Of a DNA stretch of 64,000 bases, positions 7,226 to 15,444 are shown in pieces. Below the pieces are notes generated by a model. That model saw only the letters and a program-made list of their open reading frames with translations, did no database searches and had not been told where the DNA came from. The translations under genes and the position numbers were made by a program. Each line of letters starts with the position of its first letter. Position 1 is the stretch's first letter. Source of the DNA: Acidimicrobiaceae bacterium. GTDB lineage: Bacteria > Actinomycetota > Acidimicrobiia > Acidimicrobiales > Ilumatobacteraceae. Location of the stretch: assembly GCA_024641005.1 (NCBI GenBank), contig JAHEDX010000007.1, forward strand, positions 1 to 64,000, read 5' to 3'.

Positions 7226-9439
7226 GTGATCGGTGCGCAGCTACCAGACGACCTCCACGAGCTCGAACAATCGCTCATCGACGCGATCGCATCGCTCACA
7301 GCGGGGGCCGGACCCTCGGCAGAGTCGCACGTGCCCTTGAACGGCATCTTCACCGCTCAGGTCGAGAGCCGCGCGCTCGATCACAGCGCTCGGTGGCTAC
7401 GAGCGCTCGGGCACGGGTACTACACGATCGGTTCGAGCGGACATGAGTCCAATGCCGCCGTCGCCGCCGCGCTGCGCCTCACCGACCCGGCGCTGCTGCA
7501 CTACCGGTCGGGCGGGTTCTACTGCGCCCGAGCGCAGCAGCGACCGGGGCACCAAGCGGTCCGCGACGTGCTGGCGGGCATGTTGGCCTTGACCGAGGAA
7601 CCGATGGCGGGAGGACGCCACAAGGTGTTCGGTCATCACGCCCTCACGGTCATCCCCCAGACGTCCACCATCGCTGCCCAGTTGCCCCGGGCGCTGGGAG
7701 TGGCGTTCTCGATCGGCCGGGCGCGCCGGCTCGGGGTCGAGACCCAATGGCCCCGCGATGCCCTGGCGGTGTGCTCGTTCGGGGACGCCAGTGCCAACCA
7801 CTCGACCGCTCAGGGGGCCATCAACGCCGCCTGTTACTCGGCCCACGGTGGGCTCCCGGTTCCGCTGCTGTTGGTGTGTGAGGACAACGGGCTGGGGATC
7901 AGTGTCCCCACACCGACCGGTTGGATCGAGGCGTCGTTCGCTCACCGGCCGGGGCTCCGATACGAGCAGGTCGACGGAGCCGATCCGCAGGCCGTGTTCG
8001 AGACCACGGCAGAGCTCGCCGAGGAGGTGCGCACGAAGGGCAAGCCGGCCTTCCTGCACCTGCGCACCGTGCGTTTCATGGGCCACGCCGGTACCGATGT
8101 CGAATCCGGCTATCGATCGGCGGCGGCGATCCGCCAAGATCAGGCGCGCGACCCGATTCTCGGGACCGCCAGAGCCCTGGTCGCCGATGGACTCGCCACC
8201 CCCGACGAATTGATCGATCGGTATCTCATGATCCGGGCCGCGGTGCGTTCACTCGCGCTCGAGATGGTCCACGCGCCGACGTTCGACAGTGCCGATGACG
8301 TGCTGCGGTCGCTGTCGCCTCGACGTCCCGACACGGTGGCGGCGATCGCCTCTCGCCCTGCGCCGCCCAACAGCCGGGCGGCTGCGTTCGATGGCACACT
8401 GCCCGAGAACGAGGGTCCGCTCACGCTCGCTGAGACGATCAATCGAGCACTCGTCGACGTGCTCGCCGCCACCCCGAGTTCGATGGTGTTCGGCGAGGAC
8501 GTCGCGGTCAAGGGCGGCGTGTACGGCGTGACCCGCGGGCTGAGGAAGCGCTTCGGCGCAGCTCGGGTGTTCGATTCGCTCCTCGACGAGCAGTCGATCC
8601 TCGGCCTCGCGCTCGGCGCCGGTGTGTCCGGCCTGTTGCCGATCCCCGAGATCCAATACCTCGCATACGTGCACAACGCCGAGGACCAGCTGCGCGGCGA
8701 GGCCGCGAGCCTGTCGTTCTTCTCCAACGGCCAATACCGCAACCCGCTCGTGGTGCGGATCGCCGGCTACGGCTACCAGAAGGGCTTCGGTGGGCACTTC
8801 CACAACGACAACTCCGTGGCCGTGCTCCGAGACATCCCGGGCCTCGTGATCGCCAGCCCGGCGCATCCGTCCGACGCTGCGCCGATGCTGCGCACCTGCG
8901 TGGCGGCCGCGCTCAGCGACGGAACGGTCAGCGTCTTCCTCGAGCCGATCGCGCTCTACCACACCAGGGATCTGCTCGCCGCCGGCGACGGTGTCTGGAC
9001 AGCGCCGTATGCCGGCCCCGAGCGCTGGCGCCACGAACACGTGCCGATCGGCGAGGGTCGATTGGTGCGAGACGGCAGCGACGTCCTGATCGTCACGTGG
9101 GCGAACGGCTTGGCGATGTCGTTGCAGGCGGCGCGTGATCTCGCCGCGGAGGGCATCTCGTGCCGGGTGTTCGATCTGCGTTGGCTGGCCCCACTGCCGA
9201 TCCGCCAGGTGCTCGCCCACGCCGGCGAGGTCGATCGGGTGCTCGTCGTCGACGAGACCCGACACTCCGGCGGCGCCGGCGAGGGCGTCGTCACCGGGCT
9301 GATCGAGGGCGGTTACACCGGGGCCATCGAGCGGGTTGCCGCCCGCGATTCGTTCGTGCCGCTGGGCGAGGCAGCCAATCTCGTGCTCGTCGGCCAGGAT
9401 CAGATCGTCGAAGCCGCACGTCGCCTGTCGGTGAGGTGA
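7226..9439 (+). CDS. Branched-chain 2-oxoacid dehydrogenase E1, alpha and beta subunits fused
   Basis: A 737-residue protein joining both E1 subunits of a 2-oxoacid dehydrogenase complex, which decarboxylates branched-chain (or related) 2-oxoacids with thiamine pyrophosphate. Residues about 25-370 are the alpha part, with the TPP motif 'GDASANHSTAQGAINAA...CEDNGLGIS'. Residues about 395-735 are the beta part, starting at 'LAETINRALVDVLA' and containing 'GEDVAVKGGVYGVT', 'GLALGAGVSG' and the C-terminal transketolase domain. I place the start at the GTG at 7226: a TACCAT box lies six bases before it, whereas the earlier ATG lacks any signal. No E2 or E3 gene is in the window. Confidence 0.85.
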   Translation: MIGAQLPDDLHELEQSLIDAIASLTAGAGPSAESHVPLNGIFTAQVESRALDHSARWLRALGHGYYTIGSSGHESNAAVAAALRLTDPALLHYRSGGFYCARAQQRPGHQAVRDVLAGMLALTEEPMAGGRHKVFGHHALTVIPQTSTIAAQLPRALGVAFSIGRARRLGVETQWPRDALAVCSFGDASANHSTAQGAINAACYSAHGGLPVPLLLVCEDNGLGISVPTPTGWIEASFAHRPGLRYEQVDGADPQAVFETTAELAEEVRTKGKPAFLHLRTVRFMGHAGTDVESGYRSAAAIRQDQARDPILGTARALVADGLATPDELIDRYLMIRAAVRSLALEMVHAPTFDSADDVLRSLSPRRPDTVAAIASRPAPPNSRAAAFDGTLPENEGPLTLAETINRALVDVLAATPSSMVFGEDVAVKGGVYGVTRGLRKRFGAARVFDSLLDEQSILGLALGAGVSGLLPIPEIQYLAYVHNAEDQLRGEAASLSFFSNGQYRNPLVVRIAGYGYQKGFGGHFHNDNSVAVLRDIPGLVIASPAHPSDAAPMLRTCVAAALSDGTVSVFLEPIALYHTRDLLAAGDGVWTAPYAGPERWRHEHVPIGEGRLVRDGSDVLIVTWANGLAMSLQAARDLAAEGISCRVFDLRWLAPLPIRQVLAHAGEVDRVLVVDETRHSGGAGEGVVTGLIEGGYTGAIERVAARDSFVPLGEAANLVLVGQDQIVEAARRLSVR

Positions 9440-9463
9440 CCTGAAGCTCGCGGCACCTGCGGA

Positions 9464-10255
9464 TCAGCTGTCGGTCGATCGCAGCATCAGTTCGATCTCG
9501 TCGATCGCAGACTGCTGCCGGGTCAGGAGTTCCTTGAGTTCGGCGATCTTGCGGAGAGCATCGTCGGTCGTGGGATCGGATGTACTCGACTGTTCTTGCT
9601 TGGACGGTGACAGGAAGACGTTGGCCAGGTAGCCGGTGAACGTACCGAAGATGCCGATTCCGATGATGATCACCACCGTGGCGAAGAAACGACCGACGTT
9701 CGAGACCGGGTAGTGATCGCCGTAGCCCACCGTCGAGATGGTGACGATCACCCACCACAGCGCATCCGACGCCCTCGTGATGTTGGCATCCCTGACGTTC
9801 TGCTCGATGTGGAGGATCCACAAGCTGCCGAACTCGAGCACGAGCAGACCCATCAGGAGCAGGGAGAGCAGTGCACTTCCGGCGCGGTTCTTCGCGAGAC
9901 TTCGCCCGATCGCCGCGATGCCGTAGGCGCGCAGCAGACGGAACACGCGGATGAGACGGAAGATCCGCAGCACCTTCAGCTGCTGGAACGGGAGGCTGGC
10001 GAACAGATCCGCCCAGCCGTACTGGCGGAAGACGTAGTCGGTCTTCGACTCGGCCGAGAACAGCCGATAGGCGAAGTCGACGAGGAACACGACGCTGAGC
10101 ACAGCGTTCATCGCGTACAAGACCGTGCTCAGGCCGTCGTCGGTCAGTGTGGTGGCGAGCACGAGGTTCGCGATCGACAGAATCGACAGCACGCCCACGA
10201 AGATCTCGTAGCCCGCGCCCTTGAGTTCGCTGGTGTCGCTCGTCGTCTCGGTCAT
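9464..10255 (-). CDS. Voltage-gated-type potassium channel
   Basis: A 263-residue membrane protein with Kv/KvAP-like layout. Helices S1-S3 fill residues about 15-85. An S4-like segment carries regularly spaced arginines (RIFRLIRVFRLLR, about 97-110). S5 is at about 125-145, and the pore loop has the K+ selectivity filter TVGYGD ('STVGYGDHYPVSN', about 178-190), followed by S6. The C-terminus is a short helical, probably coiled-coil tail. An AAAGGG ribosome binding site precedes the ATG. The gene converges on the E1 gene and is divergent from the enoyl-CoA hydratase gene. The family is clear; gating properties cannot be read from sequence. Confidence 0.9.
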   Translation of the reverse strand: MTETTSDTSELKGAGYEIFVGVLSILSIANLVLATTLTDDGLSTVLYAMNAVLSVVFLVDFAYRLFSAESKTDYVFRQYGWADLFASLPFQQLKVLRIFRLIRVFRLLRAYGIAAIGRSLAKNRAGSALLSLLLMGLLVLEFGSLWILHIEQNVRDANITRASDALWWVIVTISTVGYGDHYPVSNVGRFFATVVIIIGIGIFGTFTGYLANVFLSPSKQEQSSTSDPTTDDALRKIAELKELLTRQQSAIDEIELMLRSTDS

Positions 10256-10412
10256 GCATCGCCCTTTCGGTCGGGGCGAAGAGTAGCTGCGCGACGCGTC
10301 GTCGAGGACCGATGCCGACGCCCGCCGTGCCCGTCGTCGTGGGCCGGGCAGAGCGAGGTTGGCATCGGCGATCGGTCGATCGGTGCGGTGACCGCTGGGG
10401 TACCGTCACGCG

Positions 10413-11171
10413 ATGACCGACCCTGCCGTTTTCGTTTCCGTTGCCGACGACCATGTCGCCACGGTCGAAGTGCGACGCCCGCCGAACAACTTCTTCTCGA
10501 TGGATGTCATCGGTGGGATCGCACAAGCCCTCGAACGTCTCGATGATGACGATCGTTGTCGGGCGATCGTGTTGTGTGCCCAGGGCAAGCACTTCTGTGC
10601 CGGCGCCGACTTCGGCGGTGACCGGTCGTACACGACCGAGGAGCTGTACGCGACCGCGGTTCGAATCTTCCGTTGTCAGACCCCGGTCGTCGCCGCGATC
10701 CAGGGCGCGGCCATCGGCGGTGGGCTCGGACTCGCGCTGGCAGCAGACTTTCGGATCGCGTCGCCGGAGGCGCGATTCAGCGCGAACTTCGCGCGACTCG
10801 GGTTTCATCAGGGCTTCGGTCTCAGCGTCACGTTGCCGCGGCTCGTCGGCGAGCAGGTCGCAGCCGAGTTGCTCTACACCGGGCGTCGGGTCGACGGGGT
10901 CGAGGGCCATGCGCTCGGCCTCGCCGACCGCCTGGTGCCGCTCGACCGGCTACAGGCGACAGCGCATGCGTTCGCGCTCGAGATCGCCCGTTCCGCGCCG
11001 CTTGCCGTTCGCTCGATCCGGGCCACGCTGCGCGGTGACCTGGCCGCTCGGGTGGAGGCGGCGACCGCGCACGAACTCATCGAGCAGACACGGTTGCAGG
11101 CAACTGCTGACTTCGCGGAGGGAACCACGGCGATGGCCGAGCGCCGACTCCCCGACTTCGGCGGACGTTGA
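10413..11171 (+). CDS. Enoyl-CoA hydratase/isomerase (crotonase) family protein
   Basis: A 252-residue crotonase-fold enzyme that should hydrate or isomerise an enoyl-CoA. The first oxyanion-hole loop is 'GKHFCAGADFGG' (about 59-70) and the second 'IQGAAIGGGLGLALAADFRIAS' (about 96-117). Both backbone-NH positions are conserved, with Phe-Ser-Ala-Asn following. The catalytic region 'LGFHQGFGLSVTLPRLVG' keeps neither of the two usual glutamates clearly, so the exact reaction is open. A TACCGT box lies exactly six bases before the ATG, suggesting leaderless expression. Confidence 0.85.
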   Translation: MTDPAVFVSVADDHVATVEVRRPPNNFFSMDVIGGIAQALERLDDDDRCRAIVLCAQGKHFCAGADFGGDRSYTTEELYATAVRIFRCQTPVVAAIQGAAIGGGLGLALAADFRIASPEARFSANFARLGFHQGFGLSVTLPRLVGEQVAAELLYTGRRVDGVEGHALGLADRLVPLDRLQATAHAFALEIARSAPLAVRSIRATLRGDLAARVEAATAHELIEQTRLQATADFAEGTTAMAERRLPDFGGR

Positions 11172-11210
11172 CCCCGTCGTCCACATCGACGCCGAGGGTA
11201 GTGGCGCCGG

Positions 11211-11816
11211 TCAGTCGGTCTGGTCGTCGTCGGTCGGCTCGTCGTCGGTCTGGTCGTCGTCGGTCGGGACGTCGTCGTCGGTCGGGACGTCGTCCTGGCT
11301 CGGCTCGTCGTCCTGGCTCGGCTCGTCGGCCAGGAAGTCGGCTGGATCGACATCGTCGAGGAACTGGCGGAACTCGTCGACTTCGGTGTCGATCGCCTCT
11401 GCGTCGATCTCGACGGGAGGGAGTGCGCCGACCTCGTCGAGGACGTGTTCGCTCACGAACACGGGAGCATGGAGCCGCACGGCGAGTGCGATCGCGTCCG
11501 ACGGGCGGGTGTCGATGCGGCGCTCACCGATCGGGCCGCTGAGCGTCAGGTTGGCGATGAACGTGCCGTCTCGGAGATCGGTCACCTCGACTGCGTCGAG
11601 GTGACCCTCGAAACTCTCGACCAGGGCGGCCATGAGGTCGTGGGCCATCGGTCGTGGCGCGAAACGGCCGCTCGCGGCGATCGCGATCGAAGCGGCGGCC
11701 TCGCCGCCCACGGCGATCGACAGGAGCCGATGCGGCGTGTCGTGCTCTCGCAACACCAGGACGGACGCGCCCGTATCGGCCTCGACCTGGATCGCGACGA
11801 GATCGACCAACAACAT
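11211..11816 (-). CDS. Bifunctional nuclease domain (DUF151) protein with an acidic repeat tail
   Basis: A 201-residue protein. Residues 1-125 form the DUF151/BFN domain ('LLSIAVGGEAAASIAIAASG', 'RRIDTRPSDAIALAVRLHAPVFVSEHVL'), a family with reported RNase/DNase activity in plants and a conserved actinobacterial version. Residues about 160-201 are a strongly acidic low-complexity tail of Asp, Glu, Gln, Pro and Thr built from repeats such as DEPSQD and DVPTDD. A TATCAT box lies six bases before the ATG and a dyad overlaps it (11824-11840). The tail is unusual for the family, whose members usually end soon after the domain. Confidence 0.85.
   Translation of the reverse strand: MLLVDLVAIQVEADTGASVLVLREHDTPHRLLSIAVGGEAAASIAIAASGRFAPRPMAHDLMAALVESFEGHLDAVEVTDLRDGTFIANLTLSGPIGERRIDTRPSDAIALAVRLHAPVFVSEHVLDEVGALPPVEIDAEAIDTEVDEFRQFLDDVDPADFLADEPSQDDEPSQDDVPTDDDVPTDDDQTDDEPTDDDQTD
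11215..11332. repeat. Degenerate tandem repeat encoding the acidic tail of the DUF151 protein
   Basis: Units built on TCGTCGGTCGGG and TCGTCCTGGCTCGGC recur in tandem across about 118 bp. They encode repeated Asp-rich blocks. The repeat keeps the reading frame, so it may vary in length between strains without breaking the gene. Confidence 0.65.
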
Positions 11817-11823
11817 GAAATCA

Positions 11824-11840
11824 TGATACTGGTCGTATCA
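11824..11840 (-). promoter_or_regulatory. Dyad overlapping the DUF151 promoter
   Basis: TGATAC-TGGTC-GTATCA is a perfect inverted repeat with 6-bp arms. Its gene-proximal arm overlaps the probable -10 box (TATCAT on the minus strand, six bases before the ATG). A bound repressor would block the leaderless promoter. Confidence 0.5.
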
Positions 11841-11844
11841 GCAT

Positions 11845-13125
11845 TTATGAGCGTTGTTCGAGCACTTTGACCGGGATCGAACGGGGGCCTCGGACCTGGC
11901 CGCCGGCCCACGTGACCAGGGCGGGGTCGACGAGTTCGAACTCGGGGATACGGCCCAGCCACTCCTCCACGGCGACGCGCAGCTCCATGCGGGCGAGGTT
12001 CGAACCAGCGCACCGGTGGATGCCGGCGCCGAACGCCAGGTGGCGATTCTGCTGGCGATCGAGGATCACCTGATCGGCGTCGGGGAACACCTCCGGGTCG
12101 CGATTGGCGGCCGGGAAGTTCATCAGGATCCGTTCGCCCGCCTTCATCGGGCAGCCCTCGTACTCCTGGTCCTCGACCAGCCGTCGAGCCATCGTGACGG
12201 GCGCGTACGCCCGCAGCAGTTCTTCGATCGCGGTCGGCATCAGATCGGGTTCGGACACGAGGCGTCGGCGATCCTCGGGATGAGTGGCGAGGTGCCACAT
12301 CGTCGAACCGATCGACGACCAGGTGGTGTCGACGCCGGCGATCAGGAGGAGCGCGCACATGCCCATCACCACGGGCAGGCCGACCGGTTCGCCATCGTGT
12401 TCCGACTGGAGCAGTTCGGTGATGAAATCATCCTGGGGTTCGGCCTGGCGTTCGGCGATCGCGCCCTGCAGGTACTGGACGATGCCCACGACCCCTCTGG
12501 TGCGGCGCTCGGCGTCGTGAGCGAACTCGAGCACGTCGCGAACCCACTCGGTGAACGTACCCGACATGTCGTCGGGCACGCCCAGGATGTGGCCGATCAC
12601 CCGCACAGGGATCTGTTGCGCGTACTCGGCCGCGGCATCTCCCGATCCACGAGCGATCACATCGTCGACCAGGCGGTGGCAGAGTTCACGAGTGAACACC
12701 TCGTACTCCGCGACGCGGGCAGGGCTCATCGTCGGCAGGATCAGCCGTCGTGTCCACGTGTGCAAGGGCGGGTCGGCACTGATCGGCGGCACCCCGGCAG
12801 CGAGCAGGGGGCCTTGCCCGACGCCCGGGTTGGGCCCGCCGACCGCTGCCGGGTCGATGAACAGCGGCACCACGCTGATGCCGTTGCCCGACGGGAACTT
12901 CTCGGTGTCGTGGGCCATCGCGTAGACGTCCGAGTACCGAGTCGGCAACCACGAGCCGCCCCACCGGTCGGTGTGGGCCATCGGGCAGGTCTCGCGTAGC
13001 TCGTCCCAGATGCCGTAGGGGTCGGCGACGTACTGCGGGTCGAAGATGTCGTAGTCGCTGGCCCAATCGAGCACCGGCGCCGTGATCGGTGCCCCGTGTT
13101 CGTCGTGCAGGTCGTTGCTGCTCAT
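11845..13125 (-). CDS. Cytochrome P450
   Basis: A 426-residue soluble P450 monooxygenase. The I-helix oxygen-binding motif is 'LLIAGVDTTWSS', the K-helix ExxR is 'EELLR', and the haem-binding loop is 'FGAGIHRCAGSNLARMELR', with the thiolate cysteine near residue 373. The N-terminal 'DIFDPQYVADPYGIWDELRETCPMAHTDRWGG' resembles bacterial P450s that act on terpenoid, steroid or fatty-acyl substrates. The start at 13125 has GGAG eight bases upstream; the much longer frame above it is not coding. The gene is divergent from the 3-hydroxyacyl-CoA dehydrogenase gene. No ferredoxin gene is adjacent. The substrate is unknown. Confidence 0.92.
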   Translation of the reverse strand: MSSNDLHDEHGAPITAPVLDWASDYDIFDPQYVADPYGIWDELRETCPMAHTDRWGGSWLPTRYSDVYAMAHDTEKFPSGNGISVVPLFIDPAAVGGPNPGVGQGPLLAAGVPPISADPPLHTWTRRLILPTMSPARVAEYEVFTRELCHRLVDDVIARGSGDAAAEYAQQIPVRVIGHILGVPDDMSGTFTEWVRDVLEFAHDAERRTRGVVGIVQYLQGAIAERQAEPQDDFITELLQSEHDGEPVGLPVVMGMCALLLIAGVDTTWSSIGSTMWHLATHPEDRRRLVSEPDLMPTAIEELLRAYAPVTMARRLVEDQEYEGCPMKAGERILMNFPAANRDPEVFPDADQVILDRQQNRHLAFGAGIHRCAGSNLARMELRVAVEEWLGRIPEFELVDPALVTWAGGQVRGPRSIPVKVLEQRS

Positions 13126-13326
13126 GGCGTCAATCTCCGGGTCGAGGGTCGCGATCATCCTGACATCCGGCTGCGCCCTCACGCTCATCAGCGGCGGTGA
13201 CTTCCGACCGATCGCGGCCGCCAACGGTGATCGCCGATGGAACGCCTCGAGAGGTGCAAAGGACAGCGAGGTCGGGCAGACTCGCTGCTCGGGCTGTCGG
13301 AGCCCCAGAATCGGAGGAGCAGTGAG

Positions 13327-14631
13327 ATGAGTCGCCAGATCGAGTCGGTTGCCGTTCTCGGATGCGGAACGATGGGGTCGGGGATCGCCGCCGCCAGCGC
13401 CGCAGCAGGTTGTCGGGTGTTGATGCTCGACATGTCCGCCGAGGCGGTCGAACACGGGCTGCAGGCCGTCGCCGAAGCCGATCGTCATCTGGTCGTCGCC
13501 GGAACGTTCGACGCCGACCTGGCCAAGGTCTCCGAGTACGACTGGATCTGCGAGGCAATCGTCGAGGATCTCGCTACGAAGCAGCAGCTGTTCGCTCGGG
13601 TCGAACCGCACCGCAAGGAGGGTTCGGTCATCAGCTCGAACACCTCGGGTATCCCGCTCCGCGACATCGCGGCCGGCATGCCCGACCGCTTCCGCTCCGA
13701 CGTCGCCATCACCCACTTCTTCAACCCGGTGCAGGTGATGAAGCTGTTCGAACTGGTTCCTGGCGAGCAGACCACACCCGACGTGATCGAGGCGTTCGCG
13801 TCGTTCGGCGCCGAACAGCTGGGCAAGGGTGTGGTGCACGCCAAGGACACCGTGAACTTCATCGGCAACCGGATCGGTTGCTACTTCATGCTCAGCGGTC
13901 TACACCTGGCGAAGCCGTTCCTGGCCGACGGGATGACACAGGAGACCGTCAATGCCGTGCTCGGCAGACCGGTCGGGCTCCCCCCGACCGGTCTGTACGG
14001 GCTGATCGACCTCATCGGTCTCGACGTGATGGACCTCGTCGGCAAGAACCTCGCCGTCAACCTGCCCGAGGGTGACACCGGACGTCGGTTCACGGCGTTC
14101 CCCGATGCCGAGCAGCGCATGCTCGAGCGGGGTCAGCTCGGGCGCAAATCGCGCTCGCTCGGTGGATTCGGTCGCGTGCAGAAGCTCGACGACGGCACCA
14201 AGAAATCCGAGACCTTCGATCTGGTCAGCGAGCAGTGGCGCGACTCCGTCGAACCCGACCTCGACGGGGTGCCGACCGAACTCGGGTCGGTGCTGTTCGA
14301 CGACTCGGCGCGCGGGCAGCTCGCATGGCAGATCTTCGGTGGCACGTTGCGATACGCGGCCGGGTTGGTGCCCGAGATCGCCGACGACGTCGTCAATATC
14401 GACAACGCGATCCGTTGGGGGTTCAACTGGGCCCTCGGACCGTTCGAGATGATCGACGCGATCGGCGCCGACCGGATGATCGCCAAGATCCGTGCCGAGG
14501 GCGCCGAACTCCCCGCGATGTTGCAGGTGCTCGTCGACGCGGGTAGCTCGACGTTCTACCGCGACGGCGCAACGGGCGCCCGCGAGTACCTCGGCAGCGA
14601 CGGGGACTGGCACCCCGCCACCGCCTACTGA
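13327..14631 (+). CDS. 3-Hydroxyacyl-CoA dehydrogenase
   Basis: A 434-residue NAD-dependent dehydrogenase oxidising 3-hydroxyacyl-CoA in beta-oxidation. The Rossmann motif is 'VAVLGCGTMGSGIAAASAAAG' (residues 8-28). The catalytic region is 'ISSNTSGIPL...ITHFFNPVQVMKLFELV', with the His of HFFNP as catalytic residue. 'DTVNFIGNRIG' leads into two C-terminal 3HCDH dimerisation domains. It has no hydratase domain, unlike the fused protein at the right edge of the window. A GGAG ribosome binding site precedes the ATG. It converges, with only 3 bp between stops, on the hydrolase gene. Confidence 0.9.
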   Translation: MSRQIESVAVLGCGTMGSGIAAASAAAGCRVLMLDMSAEAVEHGLQAVAEADRHLVVAGTFDADLAKVSEYDWICEAIVEDLATKQQLFARVEPHRKEGSVISSNTSGIPLRDIAAGMPDRFRSDVAITHFFNPVQVMKLFELVPGEQTTPDVIEAFASFGAEQLGKGVVHAKDTVNFIGNRIGCYFMLSGLHLAKPFLADGMTQETVNAVLGRPVGLPPTGLYGLIDLIGLDVMDLVGKNLAVNLPEGDTGRRFTAFPDAEQRMLERGQLGRKSRSLGGFGRVQKLDDGTKKSETFDLVSEQWRDSVEPDLDGVPTELGSVLFDDSARGQLAWQIFGGTLRYAAGLVPEIADDVVNIDNAIRWGFNWALGPFEMIDAIGADRMIAKIRAEGAELPAMLQVLVDAGSSTFYRDGATGAREYLGSDGDWHPATAY

Positions 14632-14634
14632 CCG

Positions 14635-15444
14635 TCACTTCTGGTGTGAGACACCTGTGACGGTGGTGAGGATCGCTCGTTTGACGGCGCGAGGGTTCTC
14701 GGTCATCACGTAATGGCCGGTGTTCTCCAGTTCGACGATCATCGGTGAGTCGAGTGCGGCGGCGAGTGCCCTGCCGCTCTTGGGAGGCGTCATCTTGTCG
14801 CCGAGCCCGATCACCACGGTGGCCGGGCAGGTGGCCGTGGCCGCTGCCGCCTCGGCCCCCGTGTAGCCCATGCAGGCACGGAAGTCGCAGGCCAACGCAC
14901 CTGGACGGCTGTTCTCGACCAGTGCCCGGGCGCCGCCGAGCATCCAGAGTCCCGGGGTCGGGTTGAGGCCGACGTGCGCTGGTCTGGCGTGCGCCCATGC
15001 GGCCATCAACGCTGCTGCCGCCGGCAGGTCGTGCTCGGCAGCGGCGAGCAGATCAGGGTGGACGGGCATCGCAGTGGCGGTGGCGCACAGCGTGATCGAG
15101 AGGGTGATCCCAGGGTGGCGGCTCGCCAGCTCGAGGGCGATGAACGTGCCCATCGAGTGGCCGACCACGTGCACCGAATCGAAGCCGGCAGCTTCGACGA
15201 ACCTGGCTACCCAGTCGGCCATCGCCTCGATGGTCGGGAGCGGGTCACCCTCGCTGTGACCGTGGCCCGGCAGATCGACCGCGACGGCGCGGAAGCCCCG
15301 GTAGGCGAGGTAGCGGGTCTGCAGCTGCCACACCGTGGAGTCGTTCCCGGCCCCGTGGATCAGCAACACGACGGGGTCGTCACCGGTGAGCTCGGCGCCA
15401 CCGGTCGAGGCATGTGCACGTCGTCCGTCGACGGAGACCATCAT
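14635..15444 (-). CDS. Alpha/beta-hydrolase
   Basis: A 269-residue alpha/beta-hydrolase-fold protein. The oxyanion loop is 'LLIHGAGNDSTVW', the nucleophile elbow is 'VVGHSMGTF' (Ser of GHSMG), and the acid and base are in 'VIGLGDKMTP' and 'ENTGHYVMTENP'. Its ATG overlaps the stop of the upstream metY-like gene (ATGA), so the two are translationally coupled. It is far too short and different for a classical homoserine acetyltransferase. The substrate is unknown; esterase or lactonase activity is possible. Confidence 0.85.
   Translation of the reverse strand: MMVSVDGRRAHASTGGAELTGDDPVVLLIHGAGNDSTVWQLQTRYLAYRGFRAVAVDLPGHGHSEGDPLPTIEAMADWVARFVEAAGFDSVHVVGHSMGTFIALELASRHPGITLSITLCATATAMPVHPDLLAAAEHDLPAAAALMAAWAHARPAHVGLNPTPGLWMLGGARALVENSRPGALACDFRACMGYTGAEAAAATATCPATVVIGLGDKMTPPKSGRALAAALDSPMIVELENTGHYVMTENPRAVKRAILTTVTGVSHQK

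Noticed and set aside
10309-10368. CCGATGCC / GGCATCGG inverted repeat between the K+ channel and enoyl-CoA hydratase genes
   Set aside because: The arms are 44 bases apart and GC-rich; at this base composition such pairs are expected by chance.
14635-15444. Homoserine O-acetyltransferase (metX) next to metY
   Set aside because: The hydrolase is 269 residues and lacks the MetX-specific lid and motifs; the neighbourhood alone is not enough.
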